From the NCBI RefSeq assembly GCF_000803215.1, contig NZ_JSXC01000028.1, positions 1 through 64,000 on the forward strand: a DNA stretch of 64,000 bases, given 5' to 3'. The position numbers and the translations under genes are program-made. This DNA is from Pectobacterium fontis. GTDB lineage: Bacteria > Pseudomonadota > Gammaproteobacteria > Enterobacterales > Enterobacteriaceae. A model generated the notes under the pieces. It was not told the DNA's origin, did not search any database, and worked only from the letters and a program-made list of their open reading frames with translations. This document shows positions 36,974 through 50,529 of the stretch, in pieces. Numbering within the stretch: position 1 is the first letter of the stretch; every line of letters starts with the position of its first letter.

Positions 36974-37013
36974 AATATACCCGCCATTCTTCAGGCCACA
37001 TGTGCATTGGCTG
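36974..37013 (+). repeat. Fragment of a dispersed intergenic repeat (copy 2)
   Basis: AATATACCCGCCATTCTTCA followed by a GG-rich CATGTGCATTGGCTG end matches copy 1 (16106-16134) in order and spacing. It lies in the pth-ychH gap. Confidence 0.5.
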
Positions 37014-37176
37014 TTGGAATGCGAGAGTCGTGTTATTGGTTTAAACGTAAAAATATTCATCATTCCTTTTGTCTGTGATCCCTCCCGCAATCATTCAGGT
37101 GCATGTTGCCTATAATTAAGTCAATAGGTGGTAATGGCACTCCGATTCATCCACAGAATTAATCTGGAGGTGGCAG

Positions 37177-37446
37177 ATGAAACGTAAAAATGTGGCAATG
37201 TTGGGTAATGTGTTGATGGGGGCCGGTCTGGTGCTAATGATTGGCGGCATTGGTTTATCTATCGCCAGCCAGTTCCCTAAACTGACGGTTCCTACGTATA
37301 TGACTTATACGGATCTTGTCGGTATCTTTGCTGGCGCAATATTTTGGTTGGTGGGCGCGCGCGTTAGCGGGCGTGAAGAAGTTGCAGACCGTTACTGGTG
37401 GGTCAAACACTTTGATAAACGTTGTCGTCGCCAGCGTCACCCATAA
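37177..37446 (+). CDS. ychH: Stress-induced membrane protein YchH
   Basis: An 89-residue inner-membrane protein with two hydrophobic segments (about 8-29 and 46-64). It ends in VADRYWWVKHFDKRCRR, matching E. coli YchH. E. coli YchH is CRP-controlled and linked to stress; its biochemical role is unknown. GGAGG precedes the start. Confidence 0.93.
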   Translation: MKRKNVAMLGNVLMGAGLVLMIGGIGLSIASQFPKLTVPTYMTYTDLVGIFAGAIFWLVGARVSGREEVADRYWWVKHFDKRCRRQRHP

Positions 37447-37523
37447 GCGTCATTAAAATTGAGCAGATTAAGGCTACAGTAACCTCGCCATATATTTTAT
37501 AGCGGTAATACTATCAGTAAAGA

Positions 37524-37547
37524 AAGCCACCTTGTTACAGGTGGCTT
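37524..37547 (-). terminator. Terminator between ychH and prs
   Basis: AAGCCACCT / AGGTGGCTT with a six-base loop. On the leftward strand it is followed by TTTCTTT, so it mainly serves prs, and it may also stop ychH. Confidence 0.75.
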
Positions 37548-37583
37548 CATGTCGTTTGCGATCGGTCGTTCAGTCAGAAGTGA

Positions 37584-39541
<1,958 letters not shown>

Positions 39542-39544
39542 CGC

Positions 39545-40168
39545 TTATTTAACCATCCAGTTATTCATCTTCAGTTTAATACGTTGTTCACCTTGAACCA
39601 GTTCCAGACTGGTTGGTAACGGAGGCGTTAACTCGGTGTTGTAGCTCTGATAGCTAACATGCCAGTTTTGATCGCCCTGACGATAGGTGACGGTTTTCAG
39701 CAGATAACGTTCATCCAGCGTGAATTCGCTGGCGTCGCCCGGAATACCGCGTATCCACTGACGCAGGTTATTCAGCGGGATTGCCATGCCGGTCAGTTGC
39801 TGAATCATGTATTCCGCGTCTTTACCCACATAGCGTTTGCCCTGGTTATCGGTGATTTGTACGCCGTCAGGCTGGGCGCGCAGTTCTAATTCAGTGCTGC
39901 CGAGCGGGTTGGTCAGCAGCAGTCGGTAACGTTGTGGCGGCGTGTCCTGCCAGAAAAAATTGGCTGATACTTTCTTGCTATCGGAGATATAGGCAAAAGC
40001 GCCACGCGTCTGAAATTGGCTGAGCTGCTGTACTTTTTGCTGATGCTGTTGCCACTCTGGCGAGGTGGGGCTTTTACCCGTTTGAGTCGGTTGATTAACG
40101 CTACAGGCAGCGAGCAAAATGCTGGCTAAAGGCAGTAAACGCAGGCATCGGACGGTTTGGGTTTGCAT
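39545..40168 (-). CDS. lolB: Outer-membrane lipoprotein receptor LolB
   Basis: A 207-residue lipoprotein that receives lipoproteins from LolA and inserts them into the outer membrane. The lipobox is LLAAC with Cys22; Ser at +2 fits outer-membrane sorting. The start at 40168 gives the same length as E. coli LolB and a normal signal peptide, whereas an earlier in-frame start would bury it. It is divergent from hemA, as in E. coli. Confidence 0.96.
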   Translation of the reverse strand: MQTQTVRCLRLLPLASILLAACSVNQPTQTGKSPTSPEWQQHQQKVQQLSQFQTRGAFAYISDSKKVSANFFWQDTPPQRYRLLLTNPLGSTELELRAQPDGVQITDNQGKRYVGKDAEYMIQQLTGMAIPLNNLRQWIRGIPGDASEFTLDERYLLKTVTYRQGDQNWHVSYQSYNTELTPPLPTSLELVQGEQRIKLKMNNWMVK

Positions 40169-40400
40169 GTCGGTCGTATCCTGTAAATGAAAGAAGTCCG
40201 TGAAAGACATCACGCTAACGGGCTTACCGCTCAGCGTCAATGGTTGTTATCCGTTAATGGCGTTTATTGGTTTTTGTCAAAAAGTGATTACCCCAGACGA
40301 GGTGTATCGCGTGCTGTCGCTTTTCTTGCACCCCTGCATCAAGTAGAATGCGACTCAAACGAAACCCATACTAAGACCGGTATTACTCAGAAACAGCCTC

Positions 40401-41657
40401 ATGACCCTGCTTGCGCTTGGTATCAATCACAAAACCGCACCGGTTTCTCTGCGTGAACGCGTTGTGTTCTCACCAGATAAATTAGGGGTGGCTCTCGACA
40501 GTCTGCTACAGCAATCGCTGGTGCAGGGCGGCGTTGTGTTGTCTACCTGCAATCGCACGGAGCTCTATCTCAGCGTTGACGAACAGGAAAACCAGCGTGA
40601 ACAGTTGATTCACTGGTTGTGTGAATATCATCATCTGCGCCCGGAAGAAGTTAATGGCAGCCTGTATTGGCATCAGGATAATGCCGCCGTTAGCCATCTG
40701 ATGCGTGTTGCCAGCGGTCTGGATTCTCTGGTGTTAGGTGAACCGCAGATTTTGGGACAGGTAAAAAAGGCGTTTGCTGAATCACAACGTGGTCATTCCC
40801 TGTCCAGCGAACTGGAGCGGTTGTTCCAGAAGTCTTTTACTGTTGCCAAGCGTGTTCGCACGGAAACGGATATCGGTGCCAGTGCGGTGTCGGTGGCGTT
40901 TGCGGCTTGTACGCTGGCGCGACAGATTTTTGAATCATTGGCGGATGTCACGGTACTGCTTGTTGGTGCCGGAGAAACCATTGAACTGGTCGCTCGCTAC
41001 CTTCGCGAGCATAACGTACAGAAAATGGTGATTGCGAACCGTACCCGTGAACGCGCACAGGCGCTGGCAACGGAGGTAGGAGCGGAAGTCATTACGCTGG
41101 CAGAGTTGGACGAACAGCTTGTTCAGACCGACATTGTGATCAGTTCAACGGCGAGTACGCTGCCGATTATCGGAAAAGGGATGATGGAACGGACGCTGAA
41201 GGCGAGACGAAATCAACCAATGCTGATGGTGGATATTGCGGTTCCGCGTGATATCGAACCGGAAGTGGGTAAACTGCCGAACATTTATCTCTACAGCGTG
41301 GACGATCTGCATGCGATCATTCAGCATAATCTCGCGCAGCGCAAAGCCGCAGCGGTGCAGGCTGAATCCATCGTACAGCAGGAAAGCGCCGATTTCATGG
41401 CGTGGCTGCGTGCGCAGTCTGCTGTGGAAACGATTCGTGATTATCGCGCTCAGGCTGACGAACTGCGTGCGGAAATGACGGCCAAGGCGCTGGCTGCCAT
41501 CCAACAAGGAAGTGACGTTGAAACGGTGATTCAGGAACTGACACACCGTTTAACCAACCGTCTGATTCACGCGCCGACCAAATCCCTTCAGCAAGCCGCT
41601 CGTGACGGCGACCAAAACCGGTTACAAATTTTACGCGACAGCCTTGGGCTGGACTAG
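40401..41657 (+). CDS. hemA: Glutamyl-tRNA reductase
   Basis: First committed enzyme of C5 haem synthesis; it reduces glutamyl-tRNA to glutamate-1-semialdehyde with NADPH. The nucleophile is Cys50 (STCNRTE), the NADPH loop is LLVGAGET, and a helical dimerisation domain closes the 418 residues. In E. coli its stability falls when haem is plentiful. prfA follows after 33 bases. Confidence 0.98.
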   Translation: MTLLALGINHKTAPVSLRERVVFSPDKLGVALDSLLQQSLVQGGVVLSTCNRTELYLSVDEQENQREQLIHWLCEYHHLRPEEVNGSLYWHQDNAAVSHLMRVASGLDSLVLGEPQILGQVKKAFAESQRGHSLSSELERLFQKSFTVAKRVRTETDIGASAVSVAFAACTLARQIFESLADVTVLLVGAGETIELVARYLREHNVQKMVIANRTRERAQALATEVGAEVITLAELDEQLVQTDIVISSTASTLPIIGKGMMERTLKARRNQPMLMVDIAVPRDIEPEVGKLPNIYLYSVDDLHAIIQHNLAQRKAAAVQAESIVQQESADFMAWLRAQSAVETIRDYRAQADELRAEMTAKALAAIQQGSDVETVIQELTHRLTNRLIHAPTKSLQQAARDGDQNRLQILRDSLGLD

Positions 41658-41690
41658 CATTCATCTCTATTACAGGATTTAACCGCCCGC

Positions 41691-42773
41691 ATGAAGCCTT
41701 CTATTGTTGCTAAACTGGAAGCGTTACAAGAACGCCATGAAGAAGTTCAGGCGTTACTCGGTGAGCCTAGCGTCATCGCTGATATGGAGCGTTTTCGCGC
41801 GTTGTCGCGAGAATATGCTCAGCTTACGGATATTACCCGCTGTTTCCAGCAATGGCAGCAGGCGCAAGAGGATCAACAAACAGCAGAAATGATGCTGGAC
41901 GATCCTGAAATGCGCGATATGGCGCAGGAAGAATTGAAAGAGGGCAAAGCGACAATTGAAGCCCTGGAACAGCAGCTTCAGGTGCTGCTGCTGCCGAAAG
42001 ATCCTGATGACGAGCGCGGCTGTTTTCTCGAAGTGCGCGCCGGGACGGGCGGTGACGAGGCTGCGATTTTTGCTGGCGATTTGTTCCGTATGTATAGCCG
42101 TTATGCCGAATCGCGTCGCTGGCGCGTTGAGATAATGAGCGCCAGCGATGGTGAGCATGGTGGCTACAAAGAGGTTATCGCTAAAATTTCCGGCGATGGC
42201 GTATACGGCCAGCTTAAGTTTGAGTCCGGCGGTCATCGCGTACAGCGCGTTCCCGCCACTGAATCTCAGGGACGGATCCATACGTCAGCCTGTACGGTCG
42301 CTGTAATGGCGGAAGTGCCGGAAGCGGAACTGCCGGATATCAATCCTGCGGATCTACGTATCGATACGTTCCGTTCTTCTGGTGCAGGCGGGCAGCACGT
42401 TAACACCACCGATTCTGCAATCCGTATTACCCACTTACCAACCGGTATTGTTGTGGAATGTCAAGACGAACGTTCACAGCACAAAAACAAAGCCAAAGCG
42501 CTGTCTGTGTTGGGGGCGCGTATTCGTGCGGCAGAAGTACAGAAGCGTCAGCAGGAAGAAGCATCAACCCGCCGTAATTTGCTCGGTAGCGGCGACCGCT
42601 CTGACCGTATCCGTACCTATAATTTCCCACAGGGAAGGGTGACCGATCACCGCATTAACCTGACGCTTTATCGACTGGATGAAGTGATGGAAGGGAAACT
42701 GGATACGCTGATTCAGCCAGTAGTGCAGGAATATCAGGCTGACCAGCTTGCTGCACTGTCCGAGCAGGAATAA
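41691..42773 (+). CDS. prfA: Peptide chain release factor 1
   Basis: Class I release factor for UAA and UAG, 360 residues. GGQ is at 233-235 and the stop-codon-reading PAT motif lies in VPATESQGR. It overlaps prmC by one base, so the factor and its methylase are made together. Confidence 0.98.
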   Translation: MKPSIVAKLEALQERHEEVQALLGEPSVIADMERFRALSREYAQLTDITRCFQQWQQAQEDQQTAEMMLDDPEMRDMAQEELKEGKATIEALEQQLQVLLLPKDPDDERGCFLEVRAGTGGDEAAIFAGDLFRMYSRYAESRRWRVEIMSASDGEHGGYKEVIAKISGDGVYGQLKFESGGHRVQRVPATESQGRIHTSACTVAVMAEVPEAELPDINPADLRIDTFRSSGAGGQHVNTTDSAIRITHLPTGIVVECQDERSQHKNKAKALSVLGARIRAAEVQKRQQEEASTRRNLLGSGDRSDRIRTYNFPQGRVTDHRINLTLYRLDEVMEGKLDTLIQPVVQEYQADQLAALSEQE

Positions 42774-43615
42774 TGACGTATCAGGATTGGTTGATTTCTG
42801 CGACGACACATCTCGCGGCGGGAGAAAGCCCGAAGCGAGATGCGGAAATTTTGCTGGGCTTTGTGACCGGGAAATCCCGCACCTTTCTGCTGGCATTTGG
42901 TGAAAGCCAACTGACAGAGGTTGAACAGCAGGAGTTAGCTGAACTGCTGGCGCGCCGCGCACAGGGAGAACCCATCGCTTATTTGATCGGCGTGCGCGAG
43001 TTCTGGTCACTGCCGCTTGCCGTGTCGCCCGCCACGTTAATTCCTCGTCCCGATACCGAGTGTCTGGTGGAACAAGCATTGTTGCGTCTGCCTCAAACGC
43101 CGTGTGCGCTGCTGGATTTGGGCACAGGAACCGGCGCTATCGCGTTGGCGCTGGCCAGTGAGCGACGCGATTGTCGGGTGACGGGCATTGATGTTCAGCC
43201 CGACGCCGTTGCGTTGGCGATAAAAAACGCCCAACAATTGGGTTTAGACAACACCCATTTCTTATCGGGAAGCTGGTATTCACCACTTGATCAAACGCGT
43301 TTTGCGCTTATCGCCAGTAATCCTCCTTATATCGATGCCGATGATGTGCATTTGTCACAGGGCGATGTCCGTTTTGAACCCGCCAGCGCACTGATTGCTG
43401 CTGACAACGGGTTGGCGGATTTACGCACCATTATTGAATCTGCTCCGCATTATTTAGAGGCTGGTGGCTGGTTGCTGCTGGAACATGGCTGGCAACAGGG
43501 CGAGGCGGTACGTCAGCTCTTGCAGGCGCGAGGATTTACACACATAGAAACCTGCCAGGACTATGGTGGCAATGACCGCGTATCGTTAGGACGCTGGTCA
43601 GATTCCACCACTTAA
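42773..43615 (+). CDS. prmC: Release factor glutamine methyltransferase
   Basis: Methylates the glutamine of the GGQ motif in RF1 and RF2. The 280 residues contain the SAM motif LDLGTGTGAIALAL and the substrate-binding NPPY at 183-186. Its start overlaps the prfA stop. Confidence 0.97.
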   Translation: MTYQDWLISATTHLAAGESPKRDAEILLGFVTGKSRTFLLAFGESQLTEVEQQELAELLARRAQGEPIAYLIGVREFWSLPLAVSPATLIPRPDTECLVEQALLRLPQTPCALLDLGTGTGAIALALASERRDCRVTGIDVQPDAVALAIKNAQQLGLDNTHFLSGSWYSPLDQTRFALIASNPPYIDADDVHLSQGDVRFEPASALIAADNGLADLRTIIESAPHYLEAGGWLLLEHGWQQGEAVRQLLQARGFTHIETCQDYGGNDRVSLGRWSDSTT

Positions 43616-43630
43616 TTAGGAGCAATAGAC

Positions 43631-44026
43631 GTGATAACCCTTTATTCCGCCACGATATATCTGCATCTGGCGACGGTTGGCATCAGTATTTCCCTGTTTA
43701 TTATTCGTTTTTTCTGGTTGTGCCGACAATCACTTCTGCTGCAACAGCGCTGGGTGAAAATCCTGCCGCATATTAACGATACCTTGTTATTAATCAGCGG
43801 TATTGGTTTAATCATTCTTAGCCACAGGTATCCGTTTACGCCCGAGCAAAGCTGGCTGACGGAAAAACTGTTTGGCGTTATCATTTATATCCTTTTTGGC
43901 GCTATCGCCTTGGGAAAACGTCCCCGTAGTCAGAAAATTCGCTGGCTGACGTTTGTGTCTGCTTTAATATGCTTTGGTGTGGTCGTGCTGCTGGCACTGA
44001 CCCAATCACCGCTGCTAATGGAATAA
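43631..44026 (+). CDS. sirB2: SirB2-family inner-membrane protein
   Basis: A 131-residue protein with four hydrophobic segments, matching the SirB2 family found between prmC and sirB1. The start is GTG with TAGGAG about nine bases upstream. Its function is unknown; the Salmonella name came from an indirect effect on virulence regulation. Confidence 0.9.
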   Translation: MITLYSATIYLHLATVGISISLFIIRFFWLCRQSLLLQQRWVKILPHINDTLLLISGIGLIILSHRYPFTPEQSWLTEKLFGVIIYILFGAIALGKRPRSQKIRWLTFVSALICFGVVVLLALTQSPLLME

Positions 44027-44028
44027 TT

Positions 44029-44838
44029 ATGAGTGCTATTGCTGATTTTGAATTTAACCAGTCACGCCTGAGTGATGGTGTCGTGTTGGTTTCACAGGCT
44101 ATTCGCCGCGACTTTCCCGCTCAGGATGTGCGGCAAAATCTGCAACAGTTGGTTGAGAGCGCTCGAGCCGTTATTCCTGACGACCTTGAGCAAGATCTTC
44201 AGCTTGAAAAACTGATTGAACTGTTTTATCACACCTGGGGGTTCGGCGGTGCGGGCGGCGTCTATCGTCTGTCTGATGCACTGTGGTTGGATCAGGTGCT
44301 GGAATCTCGTCAGGGTATGCCTGTGTCATTGGGCGTCATTTTCTTGCATATCGCTAATGAACTGGGTCTGCCGCTGATGCCAGTCATTTTCCCAACGCAG
44401 TTGATTCTGCGCGCCGACTGGCTCGACGAAGAGATGTGGCTGATCAACCCGCTCAATGGCGATACGCTGAGCGAGCATGTGCTGGAAGTTTGGCTGAAAG
44501 GTAACATTGGCCCGTCAACCTACTTGCTGGATGAAGATCTGGATGAATCTGAGAACGTCCTGATTGTGCGTAAAATGCTCGACACATTAAAAGTCGCGCT
44601 AATGGAAGAAAAACAGATGGAGTTGGCGTTGAGAGCCAGCGAAGCGGTGCTGCAATTTGACCCGGACGATCCTTATGAAATTCGCGATCGCGGCCTGATT
44701 TATGCTCAATTGGATTGTGACCATATTGCGCTGTCCGATCTCAACTACTTCGTTGAGCAATGCCCGGAAGATCCCGTGAGTGAAATGATAAAAGTACAGA
44801 TTCACTCGATAGAGCAGAAACAGATTGTCTTGCATTAA
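44029..44838 (+). CDS. sirB1: SirB1-family transglutaminase-like/TPR protein
   Basis: A 269-residue protein, the same length as E. coli YchA/SirB1. A transglutaminase-like N-terminal domain is followed by a TPR-like helical end (RASEAVLQFDPDDPYEIRDRGL). The start at 44029 is just past the sirB2 stop and restores the family N-terminus (MSAIADFEFN). Function unknown; always linked to the hemA-kdsA operon. Confidence 0.93.
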   Translation: MSAIADFEFNQSRLSDGVVLVSQAIRRDFPAQDVRQNLQQLVESARAVIPDDLEQDLQLEKLIELFYHTWGFGGAGGVYRLSDALWLDQVLESRQGMPVSLGVIFLHIANELGLPLMPVIFPTQLILRADWLDEEMWLINPLNGDTLSEHVLEVWLKGNIGPSTYLLDEDLDESENVLIVRKMLDTLKVALMEEKQMELALRASEAVLQFDPDDPYEIRDRGLIYAQLDCDHIALSDLNYFVEQCPEDPVSEMIKVQIHSIEQKQIVLH

Positions 44839-44886
44839 AAAAACAGTCTTACATTAAGAAACCGTTTTGCAGTAATGCAGCGTTAA

Positions 44887-45768
<882 letters not shown>

Positions 45769-45869
45769 TCCTGTATGTAGTGGATTGATGACTGACGTAA
45801 AAAAGTAGAGAACGTTTTCCAACGTCGCTTGCGACGGCCCGCAGGGTAGTGGGCAGGAAGCTTGCCATA

Positions 45870-45897
45870 AAAAAACCCGCGATAACGCGGGTTTTTT
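45870..45897. terminator. Bidirectional terminator, kdsA / ydgH
   Basis: CCCGCG / CGCGGG with loop ATAA, flanked by six A and six T. Canonical on both strands. Confidence 0.92.
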
Positions 45898-45940
45898 CGT
45901 TTATAGCGTTTGTGGTTTCTACCACGCAGTGCGATCGCCG

Positions 45941-46894
45941 TTATTTATAGAGATCGGCGCTAATCGTCATGTTGTTGCCTTTGCCTTCCCACTGCCTGGT
46001 GATGTGGTAGTATTTGGCACCTTTCTCGCCCGCGCGTTTAGCAACGGCTTCTGATACCTGTGTCATATTAGTGTAGTTGCCACGGAACTGAATCGAATCG
46101 AAAGGCACCATCTGTGCTGCCGTTGCGTTGTTCAGTTCCTGAATTTTTGTGCCATCAGATAACGTTACCGTGTAACGTCCACCTTTTGACGACTGCGTTT
46201 CGAAAAAGTTACCGACGTTGCGACTAGGGCTGCCGGAGTTGGCAACACCAGGGATTTCTACCTTCGCGGCTTCTGCTCCACCAGCGGCCAGTGCGGCGCG
46301 ACCAGCATCAGAATCCGCCGGAATCACGTCCGTGCTCTGCGTCTGGCGTTTTGGGGCGTCGGCTTTATAAATGTACGCGGTGACTTTCTGATTGGCACTA
46401 TTCGAATTCACATCAATCTGACGGACGATGTAGAACGAATCAGCATTTTTCTCTTTTGCCGCTTTTGCAATAGCATCGTTCACGTCTGGCTGACTGCGGA
46501 AGAATCCACTCACCGTGACGGTGTCATACGGCTCCAGTCCGTAAGCCACGGCTTTCGGCAACTCTTTTACGCCGTAGAACGTGCGGAATTGAGCGTCTTG
46601 ATTCGCTTTTGGCGCATCTTTGCGATATAGGTCGACAGTGACATTCCAGTTTCCGCTCGAATTAGCGTCATCCATCGCTTGCACATAGAAAGAGTCGGCA
46701 CCCATTTTATCGGCGCGTTTTGAGGCCGCGGCTACCGCTTCATTGATCGCATTAAAACGACCTTTAAACGTAATTCGCTCAAAGGGTTGCAGTGATTCAG
46801 CCTGTTGTGGCGTAAGTTCCTGTGCAGCCTGCGCTGAAAATGCCGAGAGTGATAACAATAATGTAGATGCAATAACAGTAGTCTTCAGCTTCAT
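45941..46894 (-). CDS. ydgH: YdgH, periplasmic protein with three YhcN (DUF1471) repeats
   Basis: A 317-residue exported protein; the signal peptide ends at AQA (residue 23). Three DUF1471/YhcN-type repeats are visible at about 40-100, 110-175 and 260-317, each ending in a DADSFYxxxQ/YKADAP-like strand. YdgH family members are linked to stress and surface traits. The start at 46894 has AGGA six bases upstream; the frame further upstream runs into a dispersed repeat. Confidence 0.93.
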   Translation of the reverse strand: MKLKTTVIASTLLLSLSAFSAQAAQELTPQQAESLQPFERITFKGRFNAINEAVAAASKRADKMGADSFYVQAMDDANSSGNWNVTVDLYRKDAPKANQDAQFRTFYGVKELPKAVAYGLEPYDTVTVSGFFRSQPDVNDAIAKAAKEKNADSFYIVRQIDVNSNSANQKVTAYIYKADAPKRQTQSTDVIPADSDAGRAALAAGGAEAAKVEIPGVANSGSPSRNVGNFFETQSSKGGRYTVTLSDGTKIQELNNATAAQMVPFDSIQFRGNYTNMTQVSEAVAKRAGEKGAKYYHITRQWEGKGNNMTISADLYK

Positions 46895-47475
46895 AAAGAT
46901 CCTTTCGCCTTCCTGCAACTCGAATTATTTAAGGTATAGCAATCAACCTATAACGGAATAGGGCCGATTATCGCACGGAATAAATTCTTGTGCTTTAGCA
47001 TTTTCAGCGGGACTGAAAAGCCGTGGCGCTTGGGGTGGGAACAAGAAAAGTGCTAATAATAACGGTTAATGATTGCTTTGCCATCATAAGGGATATTTAT
47101 ATGATTTATCATATTAACAACCTTGTAACACGTCGTTTTTGTGAAATAACGCTGAAAAATACTTCTGTAATAATGCTACAAAAAGCAGAGAAGAGCATGA
47201 TTTTCGACCAAGAAAGGCAAGTAGAACCTGTAATAACTCGGCTTTTCTGTGAAATTCATTTTATTTATGGATCATCGATCACATTTTCAGTACGTTATAA
47301 ATGAGTTCGCCTACAGTGAGACGCCCCAAAAAAGCGTGTGGCAAGAAGATGATAAGAGTCTCTTCCTACCGCGTAAATGCGGGGATACAGGGTGCAGCAG
47401 GTCTCGGCGAATTCGTATAACAGAGTAGGGTGAAAATAATAACCTTCGTTAAAAATAAGCGAAAAGGGTATCAGT
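46895..47475. promoter_or_regulatory. 581-base divergent region, ydgH and pntA
   Basis: It contains a repeat fragment against ydgH and AT-rich DNA (47040-47300). Two similar segments, 47121-47147 and 47227-47255, share TGTAA, CG, TTTT and GTGAAAT in that order. A small hairpin CCGC / GCGG lies at 47369-47382 in the likely pntA leader. A 93-codon frame at 47023-47304 has no ribosome site and no protein character. Nothing here is identified with certainty. Confidence 0.5.
46907..46938 (-). repeat. Fragment of a dispersed intergenic repeat (copy 3, inverted)
   Basis: Reads CGCCTTCCTGCAACTCGAAT then TATTTAAGGTATA on the plus strand. This is the inverted end of the repeat whose other end is seen at 16106 and 36974. 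It abuts the ydgH ribosome site. Confidence 0.55.
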
Positions 47476-49005
47476 ATGCGTATTGGTGTACCAAGAGAAC
47501 GGTTGGCCAATGAAGCCCGTGTTGCAGCAACGCCGAAAACGGTTGAACAACTGCTGAAACTGGGTTTTACGGTCGCGATAGAACGTGAAGCGGGAAAACT
47601 GGCAAGTTTTGACGACGCCGCATATGAAGAAGCTGGTGCGTCGATTGTTGACAGTTCGGAAGTCTGGCAATCCGATATCGTCCTGAAGGTAAATGCACCG
47701 CAGGATGATGAAATCGAATTGACCCGTGCGGGCAGTACGGTTGTCAGCTTTATCTGGCCTGCGCAGAATCCGGCACTGCTGGAGAAACTGGCAGCCCGTC
47801 AGGTGACGGTGATGGCGATGGATTCCGTGCCGCGTATTTCGCGCGCGCAGTCACTCGATGCGCTTAGCTCGATGGCTAACATCGCGGGCTATCGTGCCAT
47901 CGTTGAAGCCGCTCATGAATTTGGCCGTTTCTTTACCGGACAGATTACTGCGGCGGGTAAGGTTCCTCCTGCCAAAGTCATGATTATCGGCGCTGGCGTG
48001 GCTGGTTTGGCTGCGATCGGTGCCGCAGGCAGTCTGGGAGCCATCGTTCGTGCTTTTGATACCCGTCCTGAAGTCAAAGAGCAGGTTAAAAGCATGGGCG
48101 CCGAGTTCCTCGAACTCGACTTTGAAGAAGAAGCGGGCAGCGGTGACGGTTATGCCAAAGTCATGTCTGAAGCCTTTATCAAAGCCGAAATGGAACTGTT
48201 TGCCGCACAGGCGAAAGAAGTCGACATTATCGTCACGACCGCGTTGATCCCAGGTAAACCAGCTCCACGCCTGATCACCAAAGAAATGGTGCTGAGCATG
48301 AAGCCCGGTAGCGTGATTGTCGATTTAGCCGCACAAACGGGTGGTAACTGCGAACTGACCGTGGCCGATCGCGTCACCGTAACGGAAAACGGCGTCAAAA
48401 TTATCGGTTACACCGATTTACCCAGCCGTCTGCCGACACAATCCTCGCAGCTTTATGGTACGAATCTGGTTAACTTGCTGAAATTACTCTGCAAAGAGAA
48501 GAACGGCGAGATCAATGTCGATTTTGACGATACCGTGATTCGCGGTGTGACCGTCGTGAAAGAAGGTGAGATCACCTGGCCAGCGCCGCCCATTCAGGTT
48601 TCAGCACAGCCACAGCAGGCAAAACCTGCCGCTGCGGTAGTGAAGGAAGAGGCGAAACCTGCGTCACCGTGGAAGAAATATGCGTTCCTCGCGATCGCTA
48701 TTCTGCTGTTTGGCTGGCTGGCCGATGCCGCACCGAAAGAGTTCCTGTCTCACTTTACCGTTTTTGCGTTGTCCTGCGTCGTGGGCTATTACGTGGTCTG
48801 GAATGTCAGCCACGCATTGCACACGCCACTGATGTCGGTCACTAACGCGATATCAGGCATTATCGTTGTCGGAGCATTGTTGCAGATCGGCCACGGCGGA
48901 TGGGTGTCGTTTTTCTCATTCATTGCCGTATTGATCGCCAGCATCAATATTTTCGGTGGTTTCACCGTGACTCAGCGCATGCTGAAAATGTTCCGTAAAA
49001 ACTAA
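47476..49005 (+). CDS. pntA: NAD(P) transhydrogenase alpha subunit
   Basis: Proton-translocating transhydrogenase subunit of 509 residues; the enzyme uses proton motive force to move hydride from NADH to NADP+. The NAD(H)-binding domain I is at about 1-380 ([19 protein letters not shown] is the nucleotide loop). A proline/alanine-rich linker (about 375-400) and four membrane segments follow. pntB starts ten bases after it. Confidence 0.98.
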   Translation: MRIGVPRERLANEARVAATPKTVEQLLKLGFTVAIEREAGKLASFDDAAYEEAGASIVDSSEVWQSDIVLKVNAPQDDEIELTRAGSTVVSFIWPAQNPALLEKLAARQVTVMAMDSVPRISRAQSLDALSSMANIAGYRAIVEAAHEFGRFFTGQITAAGKVPPAKVMIIGAGVAGLAAIGAAGSLGAIVRAFDTRPEVKEQVKSMGAEFLELDFEEEAGSGDGYAKVMSEAFIKAEMELFAAQAKEVDIIVTTALIPGKPAPRLITKEMVLSMKPGSVIVDLAAQTGGNCELTVADRVTVTENGVKIIGYTDLPSRLPTQSSQLYGTNLVNLLKLLCKEKNGEINVDFDDTVIRGVTVVKEGEITWPAPPIQVSAQPQQAKPAAAVVKEEAKPASPWKKYAFLAIAILLFGWLADAAPKEFLSHFTVFALSCVVGYYVVWNVSHALHTPLMSVTNAISGIIVVGALLQIGHGGWVSFFSFIAVLIASINIFGGFTVTQRMLKMFRKN

Positions 49006-49015
49006 GGGGTAACAC

Positions 49016-50404
49016 ATGTCTGGTGGATTAGTAACTGCTGCATACATTGTTGCCGCAATTCTCTTCATTTTCAGTTTGGCGGGTTTGTCCAAGCACGAAA
49101 CGTCGCAACAAGGGAACATCTTTGGTATCAGCGGGATGGCGCTTGCGTTGATCGCGACAATTCTGGGGCCTGATTCTGGCAACGTGGGTTGGATCATCGT
49201 GGCGATGGCAATCGGTGGGTCGATCGGTATTTATCTGGCGCGTAAGGTTGAAATGACCGAAATGCCCGAACTGGTCGCGATTCTTCACAGCTTTGTCGGC
49301 CTGGCCGCAGTACTGGTTGGTTTTAACAGCTTCCTCGATCACGGTGAGATCACCGATCCGGTGATGGTTAATATCCATTTGACGGAAGTCTTCCTGGGTA
49401 TCTTCATCGGTGCCGTGACCTTCACAGGGTCGGTTGTCGCTTTCGGCAAACTGCGCGGTAAGATCTCATCCAAACCGCTGATGCTGCCACATCGCCATAA
49501 AATGAATCTGGCGGCGCTGGTGGTGTCCTTCCTGCTGCTGTTAGTTTTCGTCAATACGGGCAGCGTGGCATTACAGGTTCTTGCACTGATTCTGATGACG
49601 GCGATTGCGCTGGTATTTGGCTGGCATCTGGTTGCCTCGATTGGTGGTGCCGACATGCCGGTCGTGGTTTCTATGCTGAACTCCTACTCCGGTTGGGCGG
49701 CCGCGGCGGCAGGCTTCATGCTGAGCAATGACCTGCTGATCGTAACCGGTGCGCTGGTGGGGTCGTCTGGTGCGATTCTGTCTTACATCATGTGTAAGGC
49801 AATGAACCGCTCCTTTATCAGCGTCATCGCCGGTGGTTTTGGTACGGACGGTGTGGCCTCCAGTGAGAGCGAAGAGGTTGGGGAATATCGTGAGGCTTCA
49901 GCGGAAGACGTGGCTGATTTGCTGAAGAATTCAACTTCGGTCATCATCACTCCGGGGTACGGCATGGCTGTAGCACAGGCGCAATATCCAGTGCATGACA
50001 TCACCGCGAAACTGCGCGCGCGTGGTATCAACGTTCGCTTTGGTATTCACCCGGTTGCAGGGCGTTTGCCTGGTCACATGAACGTGCTGTTGGCAGAAGC
50101 GAAGGTGCCTTACGACATCGTGTTGGAAATGGATGAAATTAATGACGATTTCACCGATACCGACACCGTGCTGGTGATTGGCGCGAATGACACGGTTAAC
50201 CCTGCCGCTCAGGAAGATCCACATAGCCCAATTGCTGGCATGCCTGTTCTGGAAGTGTGGAAAGCGCAAAATGTTATCGTGTTCAAGCGTTCCATGAATA
50301 CCGGTTATGCTGGCGTGCAGAACCCACTGTTCTTTAAAGAGAATACGCAGATGCTGTTTGGCGATGCCAAAGACAGCGTTGAGGCGATTCTGAAAGCGCT
50401 GTAA
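49016..50404 (+). CDS. pntB: NAD(P) transhydrogenase beta subunit
   Basis: A 462-residue subunit with about nine membrane segments (1-260) and the C-terminal NADP(H)-binding domain III. The latter shows [27 protein letters not shown] and [10 protein letters not shown]. Standard operon with pntA. Confidence 0.98.
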   Translation: MSGGLVTAAYIVAAILFIFSLAGLSKHETSQQGNIFGISGMALALIATILGPDSGNVGWIIVAMAIGGSIGIYLARKVEMTEMPELVAILHSFVGLAAVLVGFNSFLDHGEITDPVMVNIHLTEVFLGIFIGAVTFTGSVVAFGKLRGKISSKPLMLPHRHKMNLAALVVSFLLLLVFVNTGSVALQVLALILMTAIALVFGWHLVASIGGADMPVVVSMLNSYSGWAAAAAGFMLSNDLLIVTGALVGSSGAILSYIMCKAMNRSFISVIAGGFGTDGVASSESEEVGEYREASAEDVADLLKNSTSVIITPGYGMAVAQAQYPVHDITAKLRARGINVRFGIHPVAGRLPGHMNVLLAEAKVPYDIVLEMDEINDDFTDTDTVLVIGANDTVNPAAQEDPHSPIAGMPVLEVWKAQNVIVFKRSMNTGYAGVQNPLFFKENTQMLFGDAKDSVEAILKAL

Positions 50405-50426
50405 GCGTCATCGATAGCCGATAACG

Positions 50427-50453
50427 AAAAGGGGCAAGTGTCGCCCCTTTTTT
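50427..50453 (+). terminator. Terminator of pntAB
   Basis: AAAAGGGGC / GCCCCTTTT with a seven-base loop and a T-run. Confidence 0.88.
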
Positions 50454-50473
50454 ATATCCATAACAAATGCTAA

Positions 50474-50505
50474 AAATAATGCCAGCGCTGAGGCTGGCAT
50501 TATTT
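50474..50505 (-). terminator. Terminator of uspE
   Basis: A perfect 13-base-pair stem (AAATAATGCCAGC / GCTGGCATTATTT, loop GCTGAG). On the leftward strand the stem ends in a U-rich run. It lies 25 bases past the uspE stop. Confidence 0.82.
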
Positions 50506-50529
50506 GACCTGAACGTATGGCGCGATTAA

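Noticed and set aside
47023-47304. 93-codon frame before pntA
   Set aside because: No ribosome site, low complexity AT-rich composition, no recognisable protein.
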